From assembly GCA_965602035.1 (NCBI GenBank), contig OZ271919.1, positions 2,728,001-2,792,000 on the forward strand: a DNA stretch of 64,000 bases, read 5' to 3'. Made by a program: the position numbers and the translations under genes. Source of the DNA: Natronospirillum sp965602035. GTDB lineage: Bacteria > Pseudomonadota > Gammaproteobacteria > Pseudomonadales > Natronospirillaceae. The notes beneath the pieces were generated by a model, which saw nothing but the letters and a program-made list of their open reading frames with translations, did not search any database and was not told the DNA's origin. Positions 1 through 8,917 of this stretch are shown piece after piece. How positions within the stretch are numbered: the first letter of the stretch is position 1; the number at the start of each line of letters is the position of its first letter.

Positions 1-2
1 AC

Positions 3-677
3 GCTGTCGTTTATGACCGCCTTGTGTCGCCGGACATTCTGGATCTTATTCCCGCCCGTGCTGACCGCTATTACGTCGGAAAATCCCGGGGCAACCACAG
101 CGTGCCGCAGGAAGGCATTGGTTCATTGCTCACAAGCCTGGCTCGTGGCGGCAAATCGGTGGTTCGACTCAAGGGTGGTGACCCGGCGATATTCAGCCGC
201 ATGGGTGAAGAGCTGGCGGCACTGCAGGCGGCCGGTATTCACGCCCGGGTTGTGCCGGGCATAACGGCTGCCTCTGCAGCTGCAGCAGGGATGGGGGTTC
301 CCCTTACCGACCGAGCCTGTTCCCAACAGGTGCGATTTGTCACCGCTCAGCCGTGTCGACAGGAGGGCGAACCGGATTGGGCTGCACTGGCGCGCCGGGA
401 CGAAACTCTCGTGTTCTACATGGGGCTTGCCCGAGTGAGAACCATTTGCCATGAGCTTTGCGACGGAGGGCTGCCGCCCGACTGGCCCGTCATGATTGTG
501 TCGAACGCCAGCCGGCCGGAACAGACCGCATTGGTCGGGACGCTCACCAGCATGCCTGATCTGGTAAGCGAGTTGCCTGTCCCGTCGCCGGCGATTATCG
601 TTGTGGGGCAGGTGGTCACCATGGCACGTCCGGCTGTCGAGCCGACAGGCACGCTCACGCGAGAATTCACGAACTGA
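3..677 (+). CDS. cobA: Uroporphyrinogen-III C-methyltransferase (SUMT), 5' partial
   Basis: The enzyme makes precorrin-2 from uroporphyrinogen III with two SAM, the branch point to siroheme and cobalamin. The open frame runs in from the window edge, so the true start lies upstream and about 224 residues are visible. Seen in order are the GNHSVPQ segment, the SAM-binding VVRLKGGDP loop and the VPGITAASAAAA segment, all standard for the SUMT/tetrapyrrole methylase family. The length fits a single-domain SUMT, not the CysG fusion. Only 17 bp separate it from the YbiB-like gene, so they are probably cotranscribed. In related bacteria this pair sits behind nitrite/nitrate assimilation genes, which would lie outside the window (inference). 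Confidence 0.93.
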   Translation, partial: AVVYDRLVSPDILDLIPARADRYYVGKSRGNHSVPQEGIGSLLTSLARGGKSVVRLKGGDPAIFSRMGEELAALQAAGIHARVVPGITAASAAAAGMGVPLTDRACSQQVRFVTAQPCRQEGEPDWAALARRDETLVFYMGLARVRTICHELCDGGLPPDWPVMIVSNASRPEQTALVGTLTSMPDLVSELPVPSPAIIVVGQVVTMARPAVEPTGTLTREFTN

Positions 678-694
678 TCAACGGGAGAGGTGGC

Positions 695-1681
695 ATGTCG
701 CCCCGTGCAGAAAACCGGTTTACGCAGTATGTGCGAACGCTGGGTCGAGGCAAAAGCAGTACGCGTCACCTGACGTTCGACGAGGCAATGGATGCCATGG
801 GGCAGGTGCTGGATGATCAGGTCGAGCCCGAACAACTCGGCGCCTTTCTGATGCTGCTGCGTGTAAAGGAAGAATCGGCGGAAGAAATAGCCGGTTTCTG
901 CGCCGCTGCGCGCAAGCGGCTGCCGGTTACAGCACCGGAAAAGCCGGTCGACCTGGACTGGTCCTGCTATGCGGGCAAGAAACGTCAGCCGCCCTGGTTG
1001 GTGCTGTCGCAGAGACTGCTGAGCGAGATGGGATATCGCCAGATCGTTCACGGGACAAGGGGGCACACACCGGGTCGGCTCTATGTACAGGACACCTATG
1101 AAGCACTGGGTCTTACGGTGATCACAGACCCCGAAAAAGCGGCCGCGCACCGCGTAGATGAACTCGCCTACGTCAGTCTGGACGCGCTCTCCCCGGCGCT
1201 CGAACGCATTATTCAGTTGAGACCTCTGATGGGGCTGAGATCCCCGGTGCACAGTTTTGCACGTCTGCTCAACCCCTATAACGCGACAACGGTGCTGCAG
1301 GGCATTTTCCACACCGGGTATCGGGAAGTTCACCAGCAGGCCGGTCAGATGCTGGGGTACCGCAATGTCATGGTGATTCGCGGCGAAGGTGGTGAGTTCG
1401 AGGTGAAACCGAATGCCCGTATTGAACTGGACTGGGTACACAACGGCCAATGCGGCAGCGGTGTCATGGCGCGGTCACTGCAACAGCGGCCTGAGCCCTA
1501 TGAGACCTTATACCCGGAAACGCTGCAACGCATATGGACCGGTGACCTGGAAGACGAGCCGGGTCGCCTGGCGATTATTGGAACCGCGGCGCTCGCCCTG
1601 ATGGCACACGAGCACCTGGAGCAGGACACCGCGGTCAGCCGGGTGGCAGCAGCCTGGGAAAACCGGGAACGCCACTGGTAA
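695..1681 (+). CDS. ybiB: YbiB/TrpD2-family protein (anthranilate phosphoribosyltransferase-like)
   Basis: This 328-residue protein has the TrpD fold: an N-terminal helical domain (about residues 10-70, with the family signature LGRGK near residue 18) followed by the nucleoside-phosphorylase-like domain. The TrpD PRPP loop (GTGGD) is replaced by YAGKKRQPPW near residue 93, as in E. coli YbiB, which binds nucleic acid and is not a tryptophan enzyme. It follows cobA by 17 bp with a purine-rich ribosome site (gggagagg) before the ATG. The 3' end meets the opposing CbiX-like gene with a 4-bp gap. A true anthranilate phosphoribosyltransferase is unlikely because the catalytic loop is missing. Confidence 0.85.
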   Translation: MSPRAENRFTQYVRTLGRGKSSTRHLTFDEAMDAMGQVLDDQVEPEQLGAFLMLLRVKEESAEEIAGFCAAARKRLPVTAPEKPVDLDWSCYAGKKRQPPWLVLSQRLLSEMGYRQIVHGTRGHTPGRLYVQDTYEALGLTVITDPEKAAAHRVDELAYVSLDALSPALERIIQLRPLMGLRSPVHSFARLLNPYNATTVLQGIFHTGYREVHQQAGQMLGYRNVMVIRGEGGEFEVKPNARIELDWVHNGQCGSGVMARSLQQRPEPYETLYPETLQRIWTGDLEDEPGRLAIIGTAALALMAHEHLEQDTAVSRVAAAWENRERHW

Positions 1682-1685
1682 TCGG

Positions 1686-2555
1686 TCAGTACCCGACCTC
1701 CCACAACAGGGGAGACCCTGCGGTTACCTGCCTAAGCCGGGTCTGTAGAATATCGGCTATGCCGGGGTGCTCGCCAACGAGTGCTGTCGTGTGAATGGTC
1801 AGACCGGGTGACCGTTCCATAGCCGCAGCCGCAATCTCCTCAATGTCACCGCCCGCACCCGCATGCCGCCCCGGCGAGAGAAACAGCATAGAGAGAATGA
1901 TGTCTCCATGGGCGAAGGCCGGATCAGCCAGCAGGTTTTCCAGCAATGGTTCGTTGAACCGGTAGGCGTCACCGTCGCGACGCTCCATTGAGGCCACCGC
2001 GACGCACTGGCAGTCCTGCGCCAGTTCGGCACTCAACTGGCCCGCCAGGTAATTTCTGACCAGTGTCACTTCCGGTATCGGGCTGCCATGGTCGACCAGC
2101 ACAACCCGGGGGCGATCAGGTTTGTCGCACCCCAACGCGCGAACCTGGTCGGCAAGCACTCGCGCCAGTCTCAGGTCGACGGGCTGGTGTACATCAACCA
2201 GAGGCTTAGCAACCCGAACCCGTAATGCCGGAAATTGCGCCCGCACCTGATTCAGCCGTTCCGGAAGGTACCCTGTCAGCGCCTTACTCGGTCCGAAGAA
2301 CAAGGGCACAATAATCAATTCTTCGGTGCCGTCACGTGCCAGGCGCTCGGCGAAAGGCCCGAGGGTTAGCGCAGTCTCACCCCCGAGCTCGTCTGCCGGG
2401 ATCCTGTCCGCATGCAGCAGTGAAACCGGGTGCACCTGCTCACCGGAAATGCGGCTCAGATCGGCGGCGATCCGCCGCAGATTCAGGACCGATTCCGCTC
2501 GCTTCGACCCATTGTCCAGTAACAGAATACGTCGCACATTGTCCCCGGAGGTCAT
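1686..2555 (-). CDS. Two-domain CbiX/SirB-like sirohydrochlorin chelatase
   Basis: The product has two tandem CbiX-type repeats and would insert metal into sirohydrochlorin in the cytoplasm, matching the convergent cobA that makes the precursor. The C-terminal repeat keeps VDHGSP (His about 156) and the later PGRHAGAGGDI segment that normally carries the second metal-binding His. The N-terminal repeat has LLDNGSKR where HGSR is expected, so its His is Asn, and its second motif reads FFGPSKALTGY. The start is set at the internal ATG at 2555 because the homologous region begins there; an upstream in-frame start at 2591 would add 12 residues. Annotated as a chelatase family member; metal and substrate are inferred. 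Confidence 0.8.
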   Translation of the reverse strand: MTSGDNVRRILLLDNGSKRAESVLNLRRIAADLSRISGEQVHPVSLLHADRIPADELGGETALTLGPFAERLARDGTEELIIVPLFFGPSKALTGYLPERLNQVRAQFPALRVRVAKPLVDVHQPVDLRLARVLADQVRALGCDKPDRPRVVLVDHGSPIPEVTLVRNYLAGQLSAELAQDCQCVAVASMERRDGDAYRFNEPLLENLLADPAFAHGDIILSMLFLSPGRHAGAGGDIEEIAAAAMERSPGLTIHTTALVGEHPGIADILQTRLRQVTAGSPLLWEVGY

Positions 2556-2627
2556 TAGACTTGAGACCTGTACTCTAACAGATTGACGCACTACCCTGAG
2601 TTATCGTCTGAACAAAGGAGCAACGCC

Positions 2628-3620
2628 ATGACAGGACCAGCACATCGTACACTGGGAAGAACCGGCCTCAGCGTCTCTGAAATCGGTCTGGGGTGCTGGC
2701 AGCTTGGCGGCGACTGGGGCGCTCAGGCGGCCTCGCAGGCCGACGCTGTATTGCAGGCGGCCACGGACCATGGCATCAGCTTCTGGGATACGGCCGATGT
2801 TTATGGGGGCGGTGTCAGTGAGTCCATCATCGGTGAGTACAATCGGCGGGATCCGGACGGCTCCCGGGTTATTGCCACCAAGGTGGGCCGCACGCCTGAA
2901 CTCTATGCCGAGGGCTATACCCGTGAGAAACTGGAAAAGGCGATAGACGCTTGTCGCCGCCGGCTGCAGACCGACCAGCTGGATCTCGTACAATTGCACT
3001 GCATTCCGATGGAGGAAATGCGTAAAGGGGATATTTTCGACTGGCTGGAAGCCTGTCGGGAACGCGGGTGGATTCGCCATTACGGCGCCAGTGTTGAAAC
3101 CGTGGAGGACGCCCTGTTCTGCATCAGCAATACGGGTGTGGAGAGCCTGCAGCTCATCTGTAACCTGCTGCGCCAGGATATGGCGGAAACGGTTTTCCCG
3201 CGGGCAGCAGCGGCTGATATCGGTGTTATTGTGCGGCTGGGGCTGGCCAGTGGGCTGCTCTCCGGCACCATGGTGCCGAACCAGACCTTCGCAGAAGATG
3301 ATCAGCGTCACTTCAACCGGGATGGACAGGCGTTCTACGTGGGCGAAACATTCGCCGGGCTGCCCTTCAACACCGGAGTTTCGCTGGCTGAAGAATTGAA
3401 AACCTGGTGCCCGGAAGGTATGACACTGCCACAGATGGCGCTGCGCTGGTTGCTCGACCAGCCGGGCGTCACAACGATCATTGCGGGAGCAAGCAAGCCG
3501 GAACAGGTGGAGCGCAATGCAGCGGTATCGGCGCTACCGTCATTGCCCGAGTCACTGCACAGCGAACTCCGTGATTTCTACCATCAGCGCGTACGCCAAC
3601 ACATTCGGGGCGAAATCTGA
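2628..3620 (+). CDS. Aldo/keto reductase
   Basis: A 330-residue NAD(P)H-dependent oxidoreductase of the AKR superfamily. It opens with the typical LGRTGLSVSEIGLGCWQLGG strand. The catalytic tetrad is complete: Asp54 and Tyr59 (WDTADVYGGG), Lys85 (ATKVGR) and His124 (LVQLHC). The C-terminal cofactor clamp is seen as IIAGASKPEQVERN. The start at 2628 has AAGGAG seven bases upstream; an earlier in-frame ATG at 2583 lacks such a site. It diverges from the CbiX-like gene and converges on the fructokinase with a 15-bp gap. Placement beside sugar genes suggests a sugar or sugar-acid substrate, which the sequence does not prove. Confidence 0.92.
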   Translation: MTGPAHRTLGRTGLSVSEIGLGCWQLGGDWGAQAASQADAVLQAATDHGISFWDTADVYGGGVSESIIGEYNRRDPDGSRVIATKVGRTPELYAEGYTREKLEKAIDACRRRLQTDQLDLVQLHCIPMEEMRKGDIFDWLEACRERGWIRHYGASVETVEDALFCISNTGVESLQLICNLLRQDMAETVFPRAAAADIGVIVRLGLASGLLSGTMVPNQTFAEDDQRHFNRDGQAFYVGETFAGLPFNTGVSLAEELKTWCPEGMTLPQMALRWLLDQPGVTTIIAGASKPEQVERNAAVSALPSLPESLHSELRDFYHQRVRQHIRGEI

Positions 3621-3635
3621 GGCAGCCTGGGCGGT

Positions 3636-4556
3636 TCAGCCCAGTTCACTGGCCCAGGGTGGGTTGGCGCCGGCACGCGACACTGTAACAGCGGCAGCTC
3701 GCGACGCCCGCTCAAGAACTCTGGTGAGAGCGGCAGTGCCCAGACTGTCCAACCCCTCGCGGTTCAGCAAGCCGTCGCGCTGCAACTGGTCCAGTGCACC
3801 GGCATTAAAGGTGTCACCGGCACCGACCGTATCAACCACGGTTACCGTGGGCGGCTCTACACGGGAAATGGCCTTGTCGGTTATGGCCAGTGCTTCCCTG
3901 CTCCCCCGTGTAACCAGCACCAGGCCAACCCCCTTTGACAGCAATTCGCGGGCGGTGGATTCGACATCGCCATCACCACACCACCAGGCCAGATCTTCAT
4001 CCGACACCTTCACTATGTCGGCGCAGCCGGCAAGACGCTCCAGGCGTGCCCGGTAGGCCGCCTCGTCCTGAATAAACGACGGCCGGATATTGGGGTCGAT
4101 CATGATGACACGGCGCCCGGTTTCGCGGGCGGCCAGAGCCTCCAGGGACGTTGCCACGGGTTCAGTTACCAGACTGATTCCCCCGAAAAACAGCGCATCG
4201 GTCGATACCGGCAGCTCGACACCGGCAGCATCCGCAAGTCGCCCAGCCGTATTCTCGTCGTAGAACGCATACCGGGCCTGGCCATCTACCAACGTCACGA
4301 AAGCCAGTGTGGTTGGCCGATCAGACACCGGGCAGGTGCTGAAATCCACACCCGCAGCAGTCAGTGATGCTCTCAGTTGCTCGCCGAAGAAATCCGATGA
4401 CAGGCCATACCAGAAGCCCGTTTCCGACCCCAGGCGACCGAGCGCAATAGCCGTATTGAAAACCGCACCGCCGGTTGCCGGCATGAAAGCCGCCTCCCCT
4501 GTGTCGGTTTTACGGGGTAGCATGTCAATCAGCGCTTCGCCGCAACAGAGAATCAT
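3636..4556 (-). CDS. PfkB-family carbohydrate kinase, probable fructokinase
   Basis: A 306-residue ribokinase-fold sugar kinase. The N-terminal CGEALIDMLP start and GGAVFNTA motif are typical of fructokinases (FrcK/ScrK type). The DPNIRPS segment lies at residues 154-160. The C-terminal PfkB signature VDTVGAGDTFNAG has the catalytic base Asp248 and the anion hole. It would phosphorylate fructose to fructose-6-phosphate with ATP in the cytoplasm. It diverges from the TRAP operon, so the two share the 146-bp region 4557-4702. Together with the AGE-type isomerase 3 kb away it suggests a mannose- or similar hexose-to-fructose-6-phosphate route (inference). Confidence 0.9.
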   Translation of the reverse strand: MILCCGEALIDMLPRKTDTGEAAFMPATGGAVFNTAIALGRLGSETGFWYGLSSDFFGEQLRASLTAAGVDFSTCPVSDRPTTLAFVTLVDGQARYAFYDENTAGRLADAAGVELPVSTDALFFGGISLVTEPVATSLEALAARETGRRVIMIDPNIRPSFIQDEAAYRARLERLAGCADIVKVSDEDLAWWCGDGDVESTARELLSKGVGLVLVTRGSREALAITDKAISRVEPPTVTVVDTVGAGDTFNAGALDQLQRDGLLNREGLDSLGTAALTRVLERASRAAAVTVSRAGANPPWASELG

Positions 4557-4702
4557 TGATCTTCCTTATTCATTGTTCAGTCGCTGCCGGAAAGCGGTTA
4601 ATCTAGCACAGATGACGTGGAATTGGAGGGCAGCCGGTTCAGGCCACGAGCATGTTCATGTATTCTATGCGCCCCGGAATCTGCGAACTTTCAGGAGCCA
4701 TT

Positions 4703-5743
4703 GTGTTGCAATTTGTGTTGAATCGGTCGCTGTCAGCCTGCCTGCTGGTTTCCATTATCCTGCTGACGGCTGGTACAGCCAGCGGTCAGACGCTGCGCCT
4801 TGCGCACTTCATGCCGGCCAACACCTGGCAGGACAATACCCTGTTCAAGGAGTGGGCCAGGGATGTGGAAGCGGCGGCAAACGGCAGTCTGCAGATCCGT
4901 GTGTACCCGGGTCAGTCACTGGGCAGCTCTGTGGAGGGCTACGATAACGCCCGCCGCGGCCTGGCCGATATTGCCTGGACGGTGCAGGGTTATACAGCCA
5001 ACCGCTTTCCGTTGAGCCAGATCGTGGAATTGCCCGGCCTCTTCGATTCAGCAGAAGTCGGCTCCTGTGCGTTCCAGCGTCTCTACGACAGTGGTGTTCT
5101 GGACGAGGAGTATGAGGAGACGCGCGTGCTCTATGTCCATGTGCACGGCCCGGGGCATCTCTTCACTCGCGACACACCGGTCCGGACCCTTTCCGACCTG
5201 GAAGGGCTGCAGATTCGTCGGCCCACCAATGTGATCGGCAACCTGCTGCGCGAACTGGGTGCAGAACCGGTCGGCATGCCGGCTCCTCAGGTCTACGAGG
5301 CGACGCAGCGCGGCGTGATTGACGGGTTCCTGTTGCCCTGGGAGGCCGTGGTCGGTTTTCGCGCCAATGAAGTGGTAAACCACTATACCGAGGTCGGCCT
5401 CTATTCGCTGGCGTTTGTGACCACCATGAACAAGAGTTCGTGGGAACGCCTTTCACCGGAGCAGCAGGCGGCGCTGGAAGCGCATTCAGGTATGAATGCC
5501 GCCCTGATCGCCGGTCGTGGGTATGATCGTGCCGATGTCGAGGCACGCGAACAGTTACTCGAGGAAGGTACGTTGCACACTATTCCGGCCAGTGAACGGG
5601 AAGAGTGGGAGGCTGCGGGGGAGCGCGCCACAGAGCAGTACCTGACCGAACTGGAAGCTCAGGGGCTGCCTGCGCGGCAGGTCTATCGCCAGTTCCAGGG
5701 ACATGTGGACACCTGTCGGGCCGATCTGGCCGCCGGGACCTGA
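4703..5743 (+). CDS. dctP: TRAP transporter substrate-binding protein (DctP family)
   Basis: Periplasmic receptor of a TRAP transporter, 346 residues. A signal peptide is clear (RSLSACLLVSIILLTAG followed by TASGQ). The mature protein begins with the DctP pattern LRLAHFMPANTWQ and has the R-R-P segment LQIRRPTNVIG, where the binding-site Arg normally holds a carboxylate. The start is placed at GTG 4703 because AGGAG lies five bases upstream and the signal peptide then starts properly; ATG 4652 would add 17 unlikely residues. It forms an operon with the DctQ (3-bp gap) and DctM genes. The substrate is not evident; flanking sugar genes suggest a sugar or sugar acid. Confidence 0.9.
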   Translation: MLQFVLNRSLSACLLVSIILLTAGTASGQTLRLAHFMPANTWQDNTLFKEWARDVEAAANGSLQIRVYPGQSLGSSVEGYDNARRGLADIAWTVQGYTANRFPLSQIVELPGLFDSAEVGSCAFQRLYDSGVLDEEYEETRVLYVHVHGPGHLFTRDTPVRTLSDLEGLQIRRPTNVIGNLLRELGAEPVGMPAPQVYEATQRGVIDGFLLPWEAVVGFRANEVVNHYTEVGLYSLAFVTTMNKSSWERLSPEQQAALEAHSGMNAALIAGRGYDRADVEAREQLLEEGTLHTIPASEREEWEAAGERATEQYLTELEAQGLPARQVYRQFQGHVDTCRADLAAGT

Positions 5744-5746
5744 TTC

Positions 5747-6250
5747 ATGCGCCAGCTCGTGCGACTGGCAGACGGGTTGGCGGGGCTCTTTCTCTGCCTG
5801 CTGCTGGCCGTTGTGACGGCACAGATACTGACGCGGGCACTGTATCGACTCAGTGCGGGCCGCATCGATCTGTTGTTTACCGGTGCCATTGAACTGGCAT
5901 CCTATGCGCTGCTACTGGTTGTTTTCTCGGTGCTGCCAGGTGCGGTCTACCACGGACTGGTCAGAGTGGATCTGTTTACGGCGCGATGGCCCGTTTTCAT
6001 GCGTAGCATTCTTGATCGGGCGGGGCTCGGTCTGACCGGCCTGGTGGCGTTGGCGATTGCCTCGCAAATGATGCGTCAGGCCTTGCGGGCCGCCTCCGCC
6101 GGCTGGACAACGCAGGAGCTGGACCTGCCATTGGCCCCTTTTTATGGCTACGCCGGGGTACTGTCGCTGCTGTTTGCGGTGGTCGCTTTCGCCTCGCTTC
6201 GCGAGGATCCGCTGAACCGGGAAACGCACGCCGGGCAGGGCGCCGAATGA
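5747..6250 (+). CDS. dctQ: TRAP transporter small permease (DctQ family)
   Basis: A 167-residue inner-membrane protein with four hydrophobic segments (about residues 12-32, 48-68, 85-105 and 130-150), the standard architecture for the small TRAP subunit that pairs with DctM. It begins three bases after dctP and its last codons overlap dctM by 4 bp (ATGA), indicating translational coupling. Sequence conservation is low in this family, so the call rests on size, topology and position. Confidence 0.88.
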   Translation: MRQLVRLADGLAGLFLCLLLAVVTAQILTRALYRLSAGRIDLLFTGAIELASYALLLVVFSVLPGAVYHGLVRVDLFTARWPVFMRSILDRAGLGLTGLVALAIASQMMRQALRAASAGWTTQELDLPLAPFYGYAGVLSLLFAVVAFASLREDPLNRETHAGQGAE

Positions 6251-7548
6251 GCCCCATGGCGGTCGGTGTGTTCTGCTGTCTTGGGTTGCTCGGCCTGCTG
6301 GTTCTGCGAGTGCCCATTGCGATTGCCATGATGGTGAGTGGTATTCTCGGCCTCTGGGCGCTGATCGGCTGGGAGTCGGCGCTGTCATTGCTGGAAGCAG
6401 CGCCCTTCGATGTGGCCCGGCGCTATTCCTTCACCATGATTCCGCTATTTCTGCTCATGGGCCAATTGGCCGCGCAGGCCGGCCTTGCGACCGACCTGTT
6501 TGCAGCCAGCCGGCGCCTGCTCAGACACACCGCAGCCGGCGTGCCGCTGGCGGCTCTCAGTGCCTGCGGTGCTTTTTCCGCCGTATCCGGTTCGTCGCTG
6601 GCCACTGCTGCCACCATGGGCCGAGTCGCCATTCCGGATATGATGCGATTCGGTGTCAGCGCCCCACTCGCGTCCGGCACCATTGCAGCCGGCGGTACTC
6701 TGGGCATCATGGTGCCACCGAGCATTGCGCTGTTGCTCTATGCATTGATCACGGAGCAATCGGTGGGTGCCATGTTCCTCGCCGGTATCGTGCCCGGCAT
6801 TGTGGCGTTTCTGCTCTATGCCATGACGATTACACTCTGGGTACGCCGTTACCCCACAGGCGTACCGATCAATCAGGGAGCCGACCTTACACGCGGGCAG
6901 GCCGTGGTGCGACTACTGCCCGTAGTGCTGCTGTTCAGCACGGTGATGGGTGGGCTGTATGGTGGCTGGTTTACCCCCACTGAAGCCGCCGGAGCGGGCG
7001 CATTTCTGGCACTGTTGGTTGCGCTTGCGCGTGGCGTGGGGTGGCGCGGGCTCAGAGAAGCACTGGCGTCTACCCTGCGCGCCTCGGCTATGATATTCCT
7101 GATCATAATGGGTGCCGAAGTGTTCGGCTATGTACTCTCGGTCTCGCAGATCGCCTTCGGCCTCGTCGATGGCTTACGTGCGATGGATGTGGCGCCCTGG
7201 GCGGTATTGTTGCTGATTCTGGGCTTTTTCCTTGTATGTGGCCTCTTCATGGACAGTCTTGCGATAATACTGATCACTGTGCCCATTGTTTTTCCGCTGG
7301 TGCAGGAATTGGGCATTGACCCGGTATGGTTCGGTATTCTCGCGGTGGTGGCCATTGAAATCGGTCTGGTCACGCCACCGGTGGGCATGAACCTCTTTGT
7401 GATTCGCAGCGTCGCACCAGGTGTGGCATTGCAGGATGTGGTGCGGGGTATCGTCCCCTTCGTGGGTGCAGACCTGATCCGGCTCCTGGTCCTGGTGTTG
7501 TTACCGATACTGAGTTTATGGTTGCCCGGGGTGGCCGGACTGCACTGA
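6247..7548 (+). CDS. dctM: TRAP transporter large permease (DctM family)
   Basis: A 433-residue membrane protein with about twelve hydrophobic segments, the ion-coupled transport subunit of the TRAP system. Recognisable DctM stretches include FTMIPLFLLMGQLA near residue 65, SGSSLATAATMG near residue 116 and the PEAA-like turn FTPTEAAGAGAF near residue 244, plus VTPPVGMNLFVI in the C-terminal half. The gene overlaps dctQ by 4 bp. Substrate is set by the DctP partner and remains unknown. The next gene (AGE-family isomerase) starts 115 bp later and is probably in the same transcription unit. Confidence 0.93.
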   Translation: MSPMAVGVFCCLGLLGLLVLRVPIAIAMMVSGILGLWALIGWESALSLLEAAPFDVARRYSFTMIPLFLLMGQLAAQAGLATDLFAASRRLLRHTAAGVPLAALSACGAFSAVSGSSLATAATMGRVAIPDMMRFGVSAPLASGTIAAGGTLGIMVPPSIALLLYALITEQSVGAMFLAGIVPGIVAFLLYAMTITLWVRRYPTGVPINQGADLTRGQAVVRLLPVVLLFSTVMGGLYGGWFTPTEAAGAGAFLALLVALARGVGWRGLREALASTLRASAMIFLIIMGAEVFGYVLSVSQIAFGLVDGLRAMDVAPWAVLLLILGFFLVCGLFMDSLAIILITVPIVFPLVQELGIDPVWFGILAVVAIEIGLVTPPVGMNLFVIRSVAPGVALQDVVRGIVPFVGADLIRLLVLVLLPILSLWLPGVAGLH

Positions 7549-7663
7549 TGCCGAGTGATGCTTGGCATGGCCGCCTTGTGTAGACTGGCAGCCGTCGGGG
7601 CGCGGTTTTTTTCAGACGGCGCCGGTTGGAACCACGGTGGCATCGGAGGCTCAAGAGCGGACT

Positions 7664-8848
7664 ATGAAGGACTTCTGGGACAGGCAATTTCTGCGAGCGC
7701 ATTGTCAATCCATACTGGATTTCTACCAACCGGCGGTAGTCGACCCTGTCGGTGGGTTTATCCAGAATTTCCGGGACGATGGCAGCTCATTCGACCCCGG
7801 TTTCCGTCAACTCGTCAGCAGCACCAGAATGGTCGTGAACTACTCGCTGGCCAGTCGTCTGTTTCCAGAGGGCGGCTACGGCGAGATGGCGCGCCATGGT
7901 CTTGCCTACCTGAACACGGTGCACTGGCAGCCGGATTCCGAATTGTTCGCCTGGACGCTGCAGGACCACCAGCCCCTCGACCTGACGCAGCAGGCCTATG
8001 GTTACGCGTTTATCCTGCTGGCCTATGCGTCGGTAAAAAAGGCCGGTCTTGATCAGGTCGACGAGCCGTTGGAAACGATCTGGCGGCTACTCGAAGAACG
8101 CTTCTGGCAGCCGGCATACGGGCTCTATGCCGACGAGGTCACAGCTGACGGCAAGCTGAGTGATTATCGCGGACAGAACAGCAACATGCACCTGTGTGAG
8201 GCGATGATCGCTGCGTACGAGGCCACCGGTGAGGCGCGTTATCTGGACCGGGCAAAAACGCTGGCGCGCAACATTGCTGTGCGGCAGGCCGACTTGACCA
8301 ATGGCCTGATATGGGAACACTTCACCCCGGAATTCGGCATAGACTGGGACTATAACCGGAACGACCCGAAGAACCTTTACCGCCCGTGGGGTTTTCAGCC
8401 AGGTCATCAGACGGAATGGAGCAAGTTATTGTTGCAGCTATACCGTCATGCACCGGAACCCTGGCTGGCAGAGCGGGCTGCGGCGTTGTTTGACTGGGCC
8501 TGGTCACACGCCTGGGACGACGAATTCGGGGGGCTGGTTTATGGTATCGCTCCGGGCGGCGATTGGTGCGACGACGACAAGTATTTCTGGGTGCAGGCAG
8601 AGAGTTTCGCCGCAGCGGCCCTGTTGTGGGAACAGACCGGAGAGACGCGGTTTAAAGCGGCATACAATGACCTGTGGCAATATGCATGGTCCCACTTCGT
8701 GGACCACCAGTATGGTGCCTGGTATCGCGTACTGTACCGCGACAACCGGCGTGTCTCCGACCGGAAAAGTGAGGCGGGTGCCAAATGTGACTACCATACC
8801 CTCGGAGCCTGTGCTGAGGTGTTACGTGTGCTCGGCGAGTCATTCTGA
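7664..8848 (+). CDS. AGE-family isomerase (N-acylglucosamine 2-epimerase fold; D-mannose isomerase-like)
   Basis: A 394-residue (alpha/alpha)6-barrel protein. Motifs of the AGE family appear through the chain: GGFIQNF near the start, STRMVVNYS near residue 48, YGYAFILLAY, NSNMHLCEAM in the middle, and KCDYHTLGACAEVLRVL at the end, which carries a catalytic His. This pattern is nearer to D-mannose isomerases than to true N-acylglucosamine epimerases, which need an ATP site. The likely reaction is mannose to fructose, which would feed the neighbouring fructokinase. ATG 7664 is chosen because homology begins there; an earlier in-frame ATG at 7562 adds 34 residues that look non-coding. Exact substrate is uncertain. 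Confidence 0.85.
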   Translation: MKDFWDRQFLRAHCQSILDFYQPAVVDPVGGFIQNFRDDGSSFDPGFRQLVSSTRMVVNYSLASRLFPEGGYGEMARHGLAYLNTVHWQPDSELFAWTLQDHQPLDLTQQAYGYAFILLAYASVKKAGLDQVDEPLETIWRLLEERFWQPAYGLYADEVTADGKLSDYRGQNSNMHLCEAMIAAYEATGEARYLDRAKTLARNIAVRQADLTNGLIWEHFTPEFGIDWDYNRNDPKNLYRPWGFQPGHQTEWSKLLLQLYRHAPEPWLAERAAALFDWAWSHAWDDEFGGLVYGIAPGGDWCDDDKYFWVQAESFAAAALLWEQTGETRFKAAYNDLWQYAWSHFVDHQYGAWYRVLYRDNRRVSDRKSEAGAKCDYHTLGACAEVLRVLGESF

Positions 8849-8917
8849 TTAACGACAGCCCTGAGTTGGCGAGATATACTGGCCTTAATGATATTTCACA
8901 ATGCGGGAGATAGACCC

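Noticed and set aside
416..1450. 344-residue open frame on the minus strand opposite cobA and ybiB
   Set aside because: It lies fully antisense to two genes with clear family signatures, and its translation has high Cys/His/Arg content without any recognisable motif; a shadow of GC-rich codon bias.
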